A stretch of 64,000 nt of DNA. Source: Chenopodium formosanum. Lineage: Eukaryota; Streptophyta; Magnoliopsida; Caryophyllales; Amaranthaceae. Below are positions 20,529 through 32,400 of the stretch, piece by piece (position 1 is the stretch's first letter; each line of letters opens with the position of its first letter). The notes under the pieces were generated by a model that was not told where the DNA came from, made no database searches, and was given only the letters and a program-made list of their open reading frames with translations. The stretch covers positions 50,344,303-50,408,302 of the forward strand of contig CM044856.1 of assembly GCA_024500155.1 (NCBI GenBank). The letters run 5' to 3'. Both the position numbers and the translations under genes were made by a program.

Positions 20529-21802
20529 ACTACTTTTAAGAATTTTTGTAATTACTTCAAAGTTCTGATTAATGAGAATATGCCTTCATTTCCCAAACTT
20601 ATCTTCTTGCTAAATTTTGTAAATTATGCTAATATCGCCTGTACAAAGTACAGACGACCACCCTATTTTTTAGCGTATGTCCCAACAGCAGACGCCCCAT
20701 TCCGTCTGAAGGAGCCGACTGCACTAAAGCAGTCGACCCTACTGATTTATTTTCAAGTTAAGTCCAACACTTAACGACTATTCACAGTTTTTATAGAGGC
20801 CAATGGCCGGATATAAATAAAACAATAGAGGCCGACAGCCACAGTCTACTCCAACATGAGTATGACCGTCTGCTCCAACATGAGTCAGATAACCGACGAC
20901 GTCCATTTGGGCGAATTCGTCGAGGAGAAGCATCTCCCATTTGGGTGGCACATTGCTCTACTAATACATCAAACGGCCTTACCAAATGCTAAAAACGCAA
21001 CCGCAGCCGTTTGAATAAATAGAAAGTGAAATCTAAAAGGACGAAAGTCTTTTGAATTGTTATAGTACAATTGAAAAGATGTCACTGTTTCATGATTAGA
21101 GGCTATCGAGGCATAAGGTCGGATGCGCTTGTTTTTGCTCTGGGGCAAGGCAGGCGGAGAACTATTTCTCAAAAAAAAAAAAAAGCTAAGTCCAAAAACT
21201 TAGCATTATGCGTATACAAGGCTTATGGCCGAATGCGTCTGTTCTGCCTTGGGGCAAACCAGGCGGGATACTTTCTCTAAACAAATAAGCTAAGTTAAAA
21301 CTTAGCATCTAATTTTAAAAAGGCCTATGGCCGAATGAAATTAAAGAATCGTCTGCTCTGCATGGCCGTCTGTCGCTTGGTTTGGGGCAATCACCATAGT
21401 GATTGATTGACTTAGAAACCATGCATACTCTTCTAAGTATCAATAATTTCTAAGTTAATCAATCCAATCAACCGAAACCAATCGACATCTGCCTAGGGGC
21501 AAGAACATTCGCATACTGTACGGGCTAAAATACCTAGCTAAAATTCTATGCATAAAAATAAGCTTTGAAAATTTTTAAAGCATGCATAAACACCAATATA
21601 AATAAAATCGGCCGAATGACCGGATGCTTCATAAAAATTAAACAATCGTCAAAATTGACGACTGCAAAGAGTTAACTAGCAAAGCCAGGAGAATTGTTAA
21701 ATAACTCGACCCCTCGGTCGGTAAAGATACATTTTTACTCGGCACGCAGGCCGGAAGATCAGATAAATGGCCATTCAGACGCAGAAAGAAATTATAAAAA
21801 GC
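20529..21802. other. Spacer between pol end and antisense gene of C
   Basis: After the final pol codons there is no coding sequence. It contains several imperfect units built on GGCCTATGGCCGAATGCGTCTG...TTGGGGCAA (around 20800, 21105, 21218 and 21323) and a strong stem-loop at 21401-21464. The equivalent part of D (47223-48459) has CGCCTGGGTAATACCCAGACGG units and the same stem-loop. Confidence 0.65.
21401..21464. other. Conserved stem-loop downstream of pol in Retand C
   Basis: The arm GATTGATTGACTTAGAAA (21401-21418) pairs along all 18 positions with TTTCTAAGTTAATCAATC (21447-21464), one pair being G-U. A smaller ATACT/AGTAT hairpin lies in the loop. Element D has the equivalent structure at 48041-48104. 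Confidence 0.7.
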
Positions 21803-24631
21803 TTAAGGGGCAGGGGAGTTATCAACATTGGCAGCCGCACCATCACCCGCCGGCTGCTCAGCATTTTCATCACCCTTCTCGTCTCCCTACTCGTCCCCGA
21901 AAGAGCCTGATGAGGAGTCTGACTCTTGGATTTCCAAGTGCTATAGTCAGCACCCGGCTGTACCGCCTCCTATGCCATCCGCATGATGGCCTCATAGTCC
22001 TCCATCATTTGTTTGACAAGGGCCTCCTTCTCCTCCTCAGATCGGGACTTGAACTTGGCCTTCAGCTGCTTCTCCTGGATCGCCTGGCGAACCTCCAGGC
22101 GGCCAACCCGCTCCTTGGGCCTCTCAGCCTCTTTCTTGGCCTCTTACAGAGGCTCAAGCTTTTCCTTAAGACCTTTAATTTTGGCCTTAAGGTCAATGAT
22201 TTTGGAGCGAGCCGAATCCAGTTCCTTCTTTACCTGCAGGTTGACATCCGCCTGGGAATACATCATATCAAGGGTCAGTAGCTCATTCTGAGCAATTTCA
22301 AATTGAGCTAGGTCTAAGGCGGACTCGGCTCGAGCTTTAGCGGCTGTTACCTCTTTGGACTTTTCCTGGATTGGCCTCCTTAGAACCTGGATGCGCAGCA
22401 TAGCCTGAAGATGAGAAAAGAGCCGAATGGTCAAGACCAGTCGGATATGTGCTTAAACAATAAGAAAATTAAGCTAACTCTTTACCTCACAGAGGTTCCC
22501 CAAGATGACATCCAAGTTAAGGGTGCCGACTCCTCTCATGGACGCCTTGTCCTCTAGATCAAGCGCCCTCAGCATCTCCTTGGCCATCTGGACGACGGCC
22601 GGCCTTTGCACAGGAGCTGCAAAATTAAAGTTAGTTAAGAAAATTCTAAGAAACTATCTTGATGTTGAAATTCAATGAAGATACGGCTTATACCGTCCGG
22701 CTGAACCTCCTCCTCCTTCCCATGACGCCTCTTCTCTCCTGCTGAGCCGACAACAGTAGTGGGTTGCTTAAAGCCACCCTTCGATGCCTGAGTAGCATCC
22801 GGTTTGCTAAGCTCCCAGTCAGCTTCGAGAATAGATTCGTCTCCTTTTTTGGGCTTGTGAGCTATGTGCTTCTGGTTCTTACCGGATGCACTCACATCAC
22901 CAGTCCCAGTCTTCTGGATTTTGGATTGGGATTGCTTGGAGGGAGAGGGTCTGGTGGAGCCACTCTGCATTAGCAAAAGGAAAGGTGTCAGAAACACAGG
23001 CGGGTTAAAATTGACTTTTGCTGAAAAATATACCAAGTTTTATAAAAAAACTACCTTGGGGGTCCCGACTGTTTTCTGCTCGTCACTCGCTCGATTAAGG
23101 ATGTTCGAGCGATATTTTTTCGCAGAGACAGCTGCCAGCTTCCTTGTTGCCGAGATCTTTTCCATAGCTTTGTCTGCACCAAAAGCAGGAGTTAGAATTT
23201 ATAAACAAGTATTGAAAAGAAATTTGAAAATTGCATAAAAACAGACAACCGACTACCTCTAGGCATCTCAGAGCTTAGCCTACAAGCGGCCAAGAACACC
23301 CCATCCTCTAGCCACTTGTAAAGGGGAATGTAGATCTGGGGGAAGACTATTTTCTCCCCCAGCTCATTTGTCCAAACGGACACTTTAAACAAACCCCGGT
23401 CAAAAATTTCCTCCTGGGCCCGCCTAGGGAGAGGGGGCAAGGCACTCTTGCCAGCCAGGAGGGGCGGATCCCTGTTCCACCTATTGTATTTCTGGTTCAG
23501 TCGGCTATCAGAGGAATGGACTATGTAAAACTTTGTTCTCCAGTCCTTCCACTTGTTTTCCTTGCCGACTGCCATCATGTACCCCTTGCAGGTGGACAAG
23601 GTGTACCAGCCTTCGCCGCCCTTGGCAGGCACTCGGCTGAGATAGTGCATGTGGGCGAATGCCTCAAAGATGGGATCCACCTCCAGCATTTCACATGCGG
23701 CAACATATCCGATGATATTAATCCATGAATTCGGGACAAGTTGCCAGATACCCAGTTGGTATCCGTCTAGTATTCTCTCCACGACCAGATGGAGAGGGAA
23801 GCGTAGACCAGCCTGGAGGACCGCCTCGTAGCAGCCGAATGCTTGGTCCTTGTAGCTGGCTAAGGTCGGCCAGGTTATTGTATCATCTTTGTTGGGAACG
23901 GACAACAAAAAGCCATGACCCATTATTATCTTGCGCTTGAAACTGGCAAGACCGGATGTCGTAGAAGTCCGCTTACTTTGCGGGACATGGTGATAGTAGG
24001 GGGCGCGTTCTAGGCGCTTAGAAGCACTCGGTTCCGCCCAGCCTTCTCCCTTCTCCACTGACAAGGATTCCCTTGCAGTGCTTATCTTTGCTCGGGCCTC
24101 CTCTGAAGTAACGGAGGAATTTTCAGAAGATGACGAGGCTGAATCGTCATTAGAGCTTTCCCCAGAGCTAGGGGACTGCCGGGTGGGGCCAGCAGGGTCC
24201 TCCCCTAGACTCTCCTCCGATGCCTGTTCTGAAGGCTCGGCCTGGTATTGACTGTCGGCTTCCCGCAGTATGGTGTCACTGGGGGTGCCGCTTGAAGAGG
24301 GGGAAGAATAATAAGTTGGAGTTTGGGGAAGGTTAGAAGAAGGGTTTGGAGGGTTCTCAGAAATTTCACTAGCAGGCACCCTAATGGAGCCATCAGAGTT
24401 GACAGTCTCACTGTCCGAATGGTAAAAGGAACCATCTGCCCTATATCTCCTCGTTGTCTGCTTTGTTCTGGCCATCATGTCTTGTAGATGCACAGACACT
24501 GTCGGATTTGGAGATGTACTTAAAGCAAAGTTCTCGTATGAGCATTCAACACTCCTTGTTCTAGATTCAGCTGTCCCCGGTGACCGACTGATCGCTAATC
24601 TAGGTCGTGCCGGGTGCGTTTGGGAAACCAT
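21803..24631 (-). pseudogene. Antisense gene of Retand C (Transposase_28-like, multi-exon)
   Basis: It lies between pol and the 3' LTR on the opposite strand, where some Tat elements carry an antisense ORF. Exon 1 (24631 to about 23257) holds a Ser/Glu-rich acidic part, then a domain with YEAVLQAGLRFPLH, WQLVPNSWINIIGYVAACE and FAHMHYLSR, as in PF04195 (putative gypsy-type transposon). Likely further exons are about 23175-23056, 22965-22695, 22617-22485 and 22408-21803, all with GT...AG borders; the last encodes a coiled coil rich in Glu, Lys and Ala. The likely start is the internal ATG at 24475, giving MARTKQTTRRYRADGS; an upstream in-frame ATG is at 24631. The last exon has a TAA (22146-22144), a TAG and a frameshift. 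Its function is unknown. Confidence 0.75.
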
Positions 24632-24957
24632 TTGATAAAGAAAAAATGCAAGAAAAAATAAGTAAAAGAAGAGAGCAGGCGGTTACCTTAGAAGAAGGTA
24701 CAAGGAGACGCCTGGTTTGCTGAAACAGACGGACAGAAAGCCGAGCGTCGGATGCTTGATAAGTCTAAGTCTTTGAGAGTCAAAATTCCATAGATTCTCC
24801 AAGATTCGCAAAGGTGTAAAAGGGGGGGGGGGGTCAAACCCTTCTATTTATAGAAAGGTAAAACCCTAATTTTTCCCTCCTAAAGTTCATTTGAAAACCA
24901 GCCAGCCAAATGTTGACACCTGTCACAGGTGTCATGTGCAATGCATGTGACCCCTGT

Positions 24958-24967
24958 GAGAGGCAAA
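24958..24967 (+). other. Polypurine tract of Retand C
   Basis: GAGAGGCAAA sits directly before the LTR start at 24968. The equivalent in D is GAGGGGCAAA at 51589-51598. Confidence 0.75.
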
Positions 24968-25595
24968 TGATTTGGGTATTTTTATACCCGGCCAAGTGGC
25001 CCAATCGGAAGCTGCCACGTGTCATAGGAAGAGCTGCCACCTGGACCTTTGAGATGGTGACACGTGGTAGGCAGCCATCCCTCTGTTCTGGGATCACTGA
25101 TAATCCAGAATGGACCATTAGGTGGGCGACACGTGTCACCCTAAAATGCGCCCAAAAGCCTTTTGGGATCAGTGTCACGTGTCACCCAGATATTTCTTCT
25201 GGAATGGCGGCCTTTAAGGGCCCAAACCTTAAGGCGTCGTTTTACGGCGTGACCTAATCCCTAGGTCACCAGATCCTAGGGAGGGCATACTTTTCCTAAA
25301 GACCCTATAAATAGGGACAATTCCCTCATTTATGACAGAACACGAGACAATACGTCACATTCTCATTTATTACAGAGCTGTCGTTTTCATGAAACAGACA
25401 GCACCTTACCTGAGCTTAGAATCTGAGCAGATAACTTTATTTCCATACGTTTAACTCCGAATACTTTACTAACTTAATCTTCGGAGTCGGACCACCGACC
25501 ATCCGGCGGTCCGTTTGTTTTGCAGGTACATGCGCCCTTTGCTGAATCCAGTCTTAGTGTTGTAACTCTCCCAAGGGACAAAAACCCCCGAAACA
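24968..25595 (+). repeat. 3' LTR of Retand C
   Basis: It is 628 bp, starting TGATTTGGGTATTTTTA and ending CCCGAAACA. It shares the layout of the D LTR: several CACGTGTC words upstream, then CCCTATAAATAGGG (TATAAATA at 25306-25313), a leader, and the end ACGTAACTCTCCCAAGGGAC or close variants. The U3 part is longer than in D and carries more copies of the CACGTGTC word. Confidence 0.88.
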
Positions 25596-28325
25596 GCGGG
25601 AACATAATCAAACGCTACATAAATTCAAATTAAGTACATGTCCATACTACATAAATCAAAGCTATGCTATACTATTACCGGGGAACCTTGGCTTTTTCCT
25701 CCACTGCCCGGATCATCCCTGGGGTCTCGACGCTAAGGCTGAAAGGTGGAACATGTGTCGTTTTTGGAGAATCGACTAATAAACTCATTCCACATCTCCT
25801 TAGCTCTCCTCTCCATTTCGGCCACCTCAGCTTGAATTCAGGTTTGCATCTCAATTTCCATTTCACTCCAAAGTTCACTCCGAATTTCACTCCAGAGTTA
25901 ACTCTAGATTTCACAGCGAAGAGCGTCCACCCTATGCTCATCCCGCAGTGTGTACTGCTGAGAAGAGCTGGAAACTCAACCCATCCGATTGCCATAATAA
26001 TACTCTGCATTTTGGCCGAGTCCCCTAAACCGACCCGTCTTGTTGCGACCACCCACCCTCTCCCAATACAACTCATTAGGACTCTTTTTAATCTCTTGAG
26101 TGGTGGCTTCTTCAACCATCTTCTGGTAGTTCTCCTACAAGAAATACATTATACAATAATATATAGTTTAAGCAATTTACCAAAAACATAAGTTACGAGT
26201 AAAGCAAATAAAAATATAAGTGATTATTACTTGAAATCACATAAAATAAGTCATTTTCTAGGTTTATGGGTCCATATCATCAAAATAAAGCCAAGTAAAG
26301 CAAAAATGACTTCTAACATGCCGATTTTCTTCATTTCTTAACTTATGAACTCATTATTTCTCAAACCATCTCATAATTACATAGTTAGAAGTGAATATGA
26401 CTTGAAATGACATAAAAAAGATAATTTTTAAGTTTATGGGTCCATATCATCAAAATAAAGCCATTTAAAACAAAATTGGCTTCTAACATGCCTATTTTCT
26501 TCATTTCTTAAACTTATGAACTAATTCTTTCTCAAACCATCTCAAAATTAAATAGTTACAAGTTAAAATGACTTGAAATAACATAAAAGAATCTCTTTTA
26601 TAAGTTTATGGGTCCATATCATCAAAATAAAGCCATTTTAACCAAAAATGTCTTCTAAGATGCCTATTTTCTTCATTTCTTAACTTATGAACTCATTCTT
26701 TCTCAAACCATCTCATAATTACATAGTTATAAGTGAATATGACATGAAATAACATAAAAGAAGCTAATTTCTATGTTTATGGGTCCATATCATTAAAATA
26801 AAGCTATTTAAATCCAAAATGGCTTCTAACATGCCTACTTTCTTTATTTCTTAACTTATGAACTTACTATTTCTCAAAACATCTCATAATTACATAGTAA
26901 TAAGTGATTATGAATTGAAATAACATAAAAGTAGCTAATTTCTAAGTTTATGGGGTCATATCGTCAAAATAAAGCCATTTTAAGGCAAAATAATAAGTTT
27001 AAATACTAAATTATATTAAAGTTGTTACCGCAATGTTCTTGACTTTCACATTTTTAGGCACCATTCCTTTCCCAGGGACCTCCTTGAAGTGTGTCTTCAT
27101 GAAAAGGTCATGTGCAGTTGGTAACTGGCCTTCGTTTTGTGCCGCCTTTGAATGTACATGCACCAAAACAAATTAAACTTGTCATTTCTTTTTAAACCAC
27201 AATTGTTATCTATTTCACTTGACTAAAAAACAAACTCACCATCCTTTTTGCATGATGTATAGATGAAATTGAATTCTGGTAATGGATTGGTTCAACAACA
27301 TTGTCCATGGATCCGCCTCTTTTGTTCTTCTTGTTTTGTTCGGACCGCTTCTTGTACATCATTAGCTACAATATGCATCATTTGCTTGTGTGTGATTGTG
27401 TGAAACATGTCCCTCAGCCGATCTGCGTACTTGAATTCGAAGGTTCTCATCACATGGTCGTTCAACTCAGGTGTCCATGCGCTTTGTTTCTGTATATGAC
27501 AAACATTTAAATTTATCAACCACAACTCCATCAATACATTTAGTAATACATAGTTATAAGTAGAAAATGTCATACGCAAAACAAGTTCCACCAATGCTCC
27601 TTCGTTTTAGCGTCAACCTCTCTGTAATTCCTCCAAGGCTTTTGATAGTAGCCTGTTAGGGTGCCGGAGATGGCCTTAACAACAGGTTTATCATCAAACC
27701 TATTTTAACGTGCATCATGAACAAAAAGTAAATAAATAGTTCATGTTAGAATAATACATAGGTCAGTGATAGGAAATATGGATACAAAAGGAAGGAAATC
27801 ACAACTATATACATACAAGCGCATGACAGGGACTAATACCACAACCTGAAAAGACTGTGAGGCTTGTTGCCCCTGAAGCTGTTGCCCATGATGCTGTATC
27901 TGCATCTGTGTTTGAGGATCCTCATTGTGACCCAAATCTTCTGCGTCCTCCGCGTCCACCATTTCCTTGTCATCATCATATATCAAAACTTGCCTTTTCT
28001 CCTTTCCTTTTTTCTCTTCGTCGTTTCTCCTTTTTTCCCTCTCGCCATTACCACCTGAAAAAGATGTTAGTAACATGCCATGATATTGTTAACATTACAA
28101 AAATTACAAGTATAATGAGATGTAACAAAATTAACAATAGAACGACAAACTCTTTAATTGATTTTACAATAACAATCAAATTCAACCGACAATTACACAA
28201 CTACAAGCAAATTCTCCTATTCATTTACTATAACAAGCACATTCTCCAAGTCGTTACTTTCATCGCTACTATCAATACTGGTATCATCACTACTGTCATC
28301 TAAAAACACATCGATTCATCCTCGT
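25596..28325 (-). pseudogene. CACTA (En/Spm) TNP-like gene X, broken
   Basis: A minus-strand spliced gene resembling Plant transposase Ptta/En/Spm (PF03004, Transposase_24). Inferred exons: about 28070-27846 (charged, DDDKEMVDAEDAEDLG), 27699-27576 (GTLTGYYQKPWRNYREVD, EHWWNLFC), 27489-27240 (WTPELNDHVMRTFEFKYADRL), 27146-27028 (PTAHDLFMKTHFKEVPGKG) and 26132-25675 (KSPNELYWERVGGRNKTGR). The WRNY...HWW and PNELYWERVGG parts are the family hallmarks. A frameshift lies near 27310, and stops interrupt the last exon. Its 3' flank is cut by Retand C and its upstream part by CACTA copy Y. Upstream acidic codons (SSDDTSIDSSDESNDLEN, about 28290-28235) may be an earlier exon. TNP1/TnpA-type proteins bind element ends. 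Confidence 0.7.
26215..27000. repeat. ~170-bp tandem repeats in intron of CACTA gene X
   Basis: About 4.5 copies of a unit of about 170 bp. The phrase TATGGGTCCATATCATCAAA recurs near 26265, 26435, 26607, 26778 and 26948, with CTTCTAACATGCCTATTTTC in each unit. The array lies between exons ending at 27028 and starting at 26132. Confidence 0.9.
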
Positions 28326-28945
28326 CACTATCACAAGAAAAAGGCCTGTTTCCGATAGAAAAGTTCCGTCGTTGAAAGTCGAATTTCTGTCGCAAATCAC
28401 CTTTACAACGGAGTTCCGTCGTAACATTCTGTCGGAAAACCTTTCATAGGAAAAAGTTGATTTTCTGAGGAAAATTCAGTCAGAAAGGGGTTTTACAACG
28501 GATTTTCCGACCGATCCTGTTCCGTAGTAAAGTAATTTGACTTTCTAGTATAATCCGTTGCAACATTACGACGGAAAAATCTGTAGCTGAAGGAACCTCA
28601 ACGACGGAAAAAATCCGTCGCAAAGCTAATATGTTGCGACGGAATTAAATTTTGTCGCTAGTTTACGACAGAAAAGTCTTTCGCTAGCTACCGACGATAT
28701 TTAATTTGTTGCAACTTGTTGGCTTTGCGATGGATTTTTCTCCCTTTTTGCCGCCGCAGAAGTTTTTTTCGACGAATTTTATATTTATTTTTTCCGATGC
28801 AAAAAACTATTCATGTCAAAAAATTCTAATAATTTTTTTTAAAAGATCATTAATAACCTATATTCCTGCACCTAATACATGTGAGTTAAAATCATAATCG
28901 AATTACGAAAATTTTAATATATATATATATATATAGTAAGTTCTA
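28326..28945. mobile_element. Left end of CACTA copy Y (terminal and subterminal region)
   Basis: CACTATCACAAGAAAAAGGCC at 28326 resembles a CACTA terminus, and about 12 copies of CCGTCG, TCCGTCG or CGACGG words follow over 28360-28760, a usual subterminal pattern. Then comes AT-rich DNA with a (TA)n run at 28917-28936. The coding part of Y starts after 28951. The exact first base is uncertain, because the end reads CACTATCACAAG rather than the common CACTACAAG. Confidence 0.6.
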
Positions 28946-29481
28946 CAAAGGCGGGAACATAATCAAACGCTACATAAATTCAAATTAAGTACATGTCCAT
29001 ACTACATAAACCAAAGCTATGCTATACAATTGCTGGGGTACCCCGGCTTGCTCCTCCACTACCCAGGTCATCCCTGGGTCTCGACGCTGAGGCTGAAAGG
29101 TGGAACATGTGTCGTTGTTGGCGAATCGACTCATGAACTCATTCCACCTCTCCTCGGCTCTGCTCTCCATTTCGGCCACCTCAGCTTGAATTCGGGTTAG
29201 CATCTCAACTTCCATTTCACTTCAAAGTTCACTCCAAATTTCACTTGGGAGTTCACTCCAGATTTCACTACGAAGAGTCTCCACCCTATGCTCCATCTGA
29301 TCCTGCGTCTGAGAAAACAACTGACGATGTGTACTGTTGTGAAGACCTGGAAACTCGGCCAGTCCAGTTGCCATAGTACAGCTCTGCACTTTAGCCGAGT
29401 CCCTTCATCCGACCCTTCTTGTTGCGACCACCCACCCTCTCCCAATACAACTCATTAGTACTCCTTTTAATCCCTTGAATC

Positions 29482-32400
29482 ACTAGTAGGAAAAGGCTCA
29501 TTTGCGTCGCTCATTTATAGTGTATTAACTTCTCGCGACGCAAATGGTTTAAAAGTCATTTGCGTCACTTCTAGGCGTGACGTAAATAAGAGTCATTTGC
29601 GTCAGTCCTTTATAAACAAGTGACGCAAATAAGAGTTATTTGCGTCACTCCTTTATAAAGGAGTGACGCAAATAGCTGTTTTGAGCAACTTCTTGTTTGT
29701 TATTTGTGTCACTTGTTCATATAGGAGTGACGCAAATGACTGACTACACAATACAAAATTTCTTTATTTGCGTCACTTGTTTGTTTAATGAGTGACGCAA
29801 ATGATGTGATTTTTTTTTTAAATTACAATAATTGCTTGTATATGTTTGTAGTACCTGTTTTCCTTGCTAGTGGTATAAAGTAATATGCTAACGCCAATAA
29901 TTGAAATTAAAATGCAATAATAATGAATGCAAATGTAAAGTTCGACAGAGTTTCCTTTGTATTTTGGCCTACCCATAAAATTGGGAATGACGGCATTATA
30001 TTAACAACCTGTCCAATAATTTACATCTCAATATCATAGACATTATACTCATCATCCCAACACCAATTAACCAAAATCATTCATGTCAAGCCTATAATCC
30101 AAAACAAGAGTCCAACATGCGCTAAGTGTAAATCTAAAGTTCAACATTACATATAAAGTACTCTGCCCAAATATCTCGAATCTCACTTATCTCCTTCTCG
30201 GTATACGGTGTAGTTCTTAAAAAATCCTATCAACACAACAAGTATACAAGAGGAAAGTTTTAATTCAAGATTGTAGCTAACATCAAATTGTATTTATCAA
30301 ACAAAAATGAAATATTTGACAACTCATACCTTAAATGGTTTAGATATATATACCACAAGTGAAGACAATCTCGTATGTGTACTACCGCCTTAATCGTTTG
30401 TTCACAACCAGAACCTCGAGCAACTTGTGGAATTCACTTCTGCATAATTAAGAATCTGCCATAAAAAAATACATATATTAAACCAACATAGTTGATTCAA
30501 CTTAATCGATCTGCCATATATTCAATAACTGAAATTATATATATTCAACTAAATCTGCCATATATTTTCTAATTAATGAACTAACACTAAACCTGAAATT
30601 AAACTAAGTCATTGTTCAAGTTAGATGCTACATTCTATCTACCATGAAAAGATTGAACATAAATAGAAGCAATCTTACCTTAGGTGAAATCGACTTCACA
30701 AATTCAACAATGTCGAGCCTAAATGCAGTAATATGAGGGGGGCGAACACTGGTCGAATTGCTACACTAATCGAACTTCAATTATTGTTGTTGTTCTAGGG
30801 GGACTGTTCTTGATTCCGGTTCTTGAATCCCAGGACTGTTCGTGAAATCCCAGGATTTTCCTTACACTAATCGAACTTCAAGAATGGGTTTTCTTTTTGT
30901 TTTTGTTTAGTGCACAGATTAAGGCATCAGATTTCTTTTTTTCTTTGTTTAGTGCACAAATTAAGGCATCAGATTTCATAAGCAAAGACACATGGCAAAT
31001 TAAGGCATCAGATGATGCCCATAAAAGTGAAACAAATAGACAATGTTACAAGCATCATTCAACCTCAGATATAGCTACTCAAAATAGAGATGAAAAAATT
31101 AGCAAAAACCTTTCTACATAAGTATCTTTCCAGAAAAACCATAATTTTAAATTTGAAAGGACGTGTTATCGCCAAATAGATAACATGATGGACCGATTGA
31201 GGAAGAACTGCGCTTCACAGTTGTGGTTAAAAGTTTTCAATAATATAGCTAGTTGGACACTATAATATGAAGATCACAGCATCACACATCACAGTTTAGC
31301 TAACAGCATAAAGCTACATGGGAAAGGCTCCACTCTCCTTAAAAAACCATGTAGATTCACACGAACTTGAATGACCATTCTTCCAACTCAAACAGCCACA
31401 TGAATTATGACAGACCTCAAGATAACAACATAATCAACAAAATAGTAAAATTAAACTAAGTTCATCCAAAATTGAAAACTTGGTGGTGCAGCTTCGTGGT
31501 GCAGCTTCGTTCATCATTACTAAAGTATACTCGAGTCAAACTTGTTCAGGCTCTTCTTTGGCTTGCACCGTGCCTAAAGTCTCTATCTATCTATAATGAC
31601 TCTATTCCGGTCTGCAAGTTTCTTAAGGTATTTATATCTTGGAAAATACTTGATCTTGATCTGCTCATATTTCTGTTTATCTTAGGTGGTTTGTCCTGAT
31701 AGGCTGATTTTACTATAATTTTTTACATAACTTGGAATTTTTGTGTAAATAATATGAATTATAAAAAGGAACTGATCTGACCACCACAAACAATTGTCCA
31801 TATTAAGTTATACACTAGAGTTAGTAAAACATCAGAGACTGTCCTGCATTGTTACTGTTGTTGCATAGGCATTTCAAATCAGAAAACAAAACGTGGTGAC
31901 TAGATGGCTTTATAACTAGAATAAATTCGAATCATAAAATAGTAAGAACACATAACATATCTTACCTTGGTTGAAATCAACTACATAAATTCACCAAAAT
32001 AGAACCAAAATTCCTTAGAATCGAGTATAAATCCTAAATTTCTTTGATTTGTGGGAAATATATATTGCATTTGATGAACCCTAAATTCGAATATGAAACC
32101 CCAAAAAGCTGTTATTTATAAACATGCTTGTAAATCTAGAATTCGTGCAAAAAACAGCAACAAAATAGTAGATTAAACTAAGTTAATTTACAATTGAACT
32201 TCAAATATCTATGTGGATTGAAGTGCATGATAAAAAAGAAAATAGATGAAGAGGTCTTACCTTGCTTGAAATCGATTTTGCATATGCAACTTCAGCAACA
32301 ATAGAGCCAAAATTCCATATTATTGGGTACAAACCCTAACTTTCAGAGAATCGTAACAAATTGCTCCTAATTTGAACGAAAATCCAACCAACTTCCTTAG

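Larger units (their letters stand above)
20529..25595 (+). mobile_element. Retand-type (Tat clade) element C, 3' part
   Basis: This is the 3' end of a Ty3/gypsy element homologous to element D: the last pol codons (ACTACTTTTTAA-like, equivalent to KYYF-stop in D), a spacer, an antisense gene, a polypurine tract (24958-24967) and a 3' LTR. Its 5' part lies left of Athila A, outside the window, because A inserted exactly at the end of pol. C sits in the 3' end of CACTA gene X. Confidence 0.82.

Noticed and set aside
26215..27000. CRISPR-like array of regular repeats
   Set aside because: Units of about 170 bp are tandem without spacers, in a plant transposon intron; not a CRISPR array.
28326..28345. 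Reading CACTATCACAAG as the certain first base of CACTA Y
   Set aside because: The matching right end is not in the window and the terminus differs from the common CACTACAAG, so only an approximate boundary is claimed.
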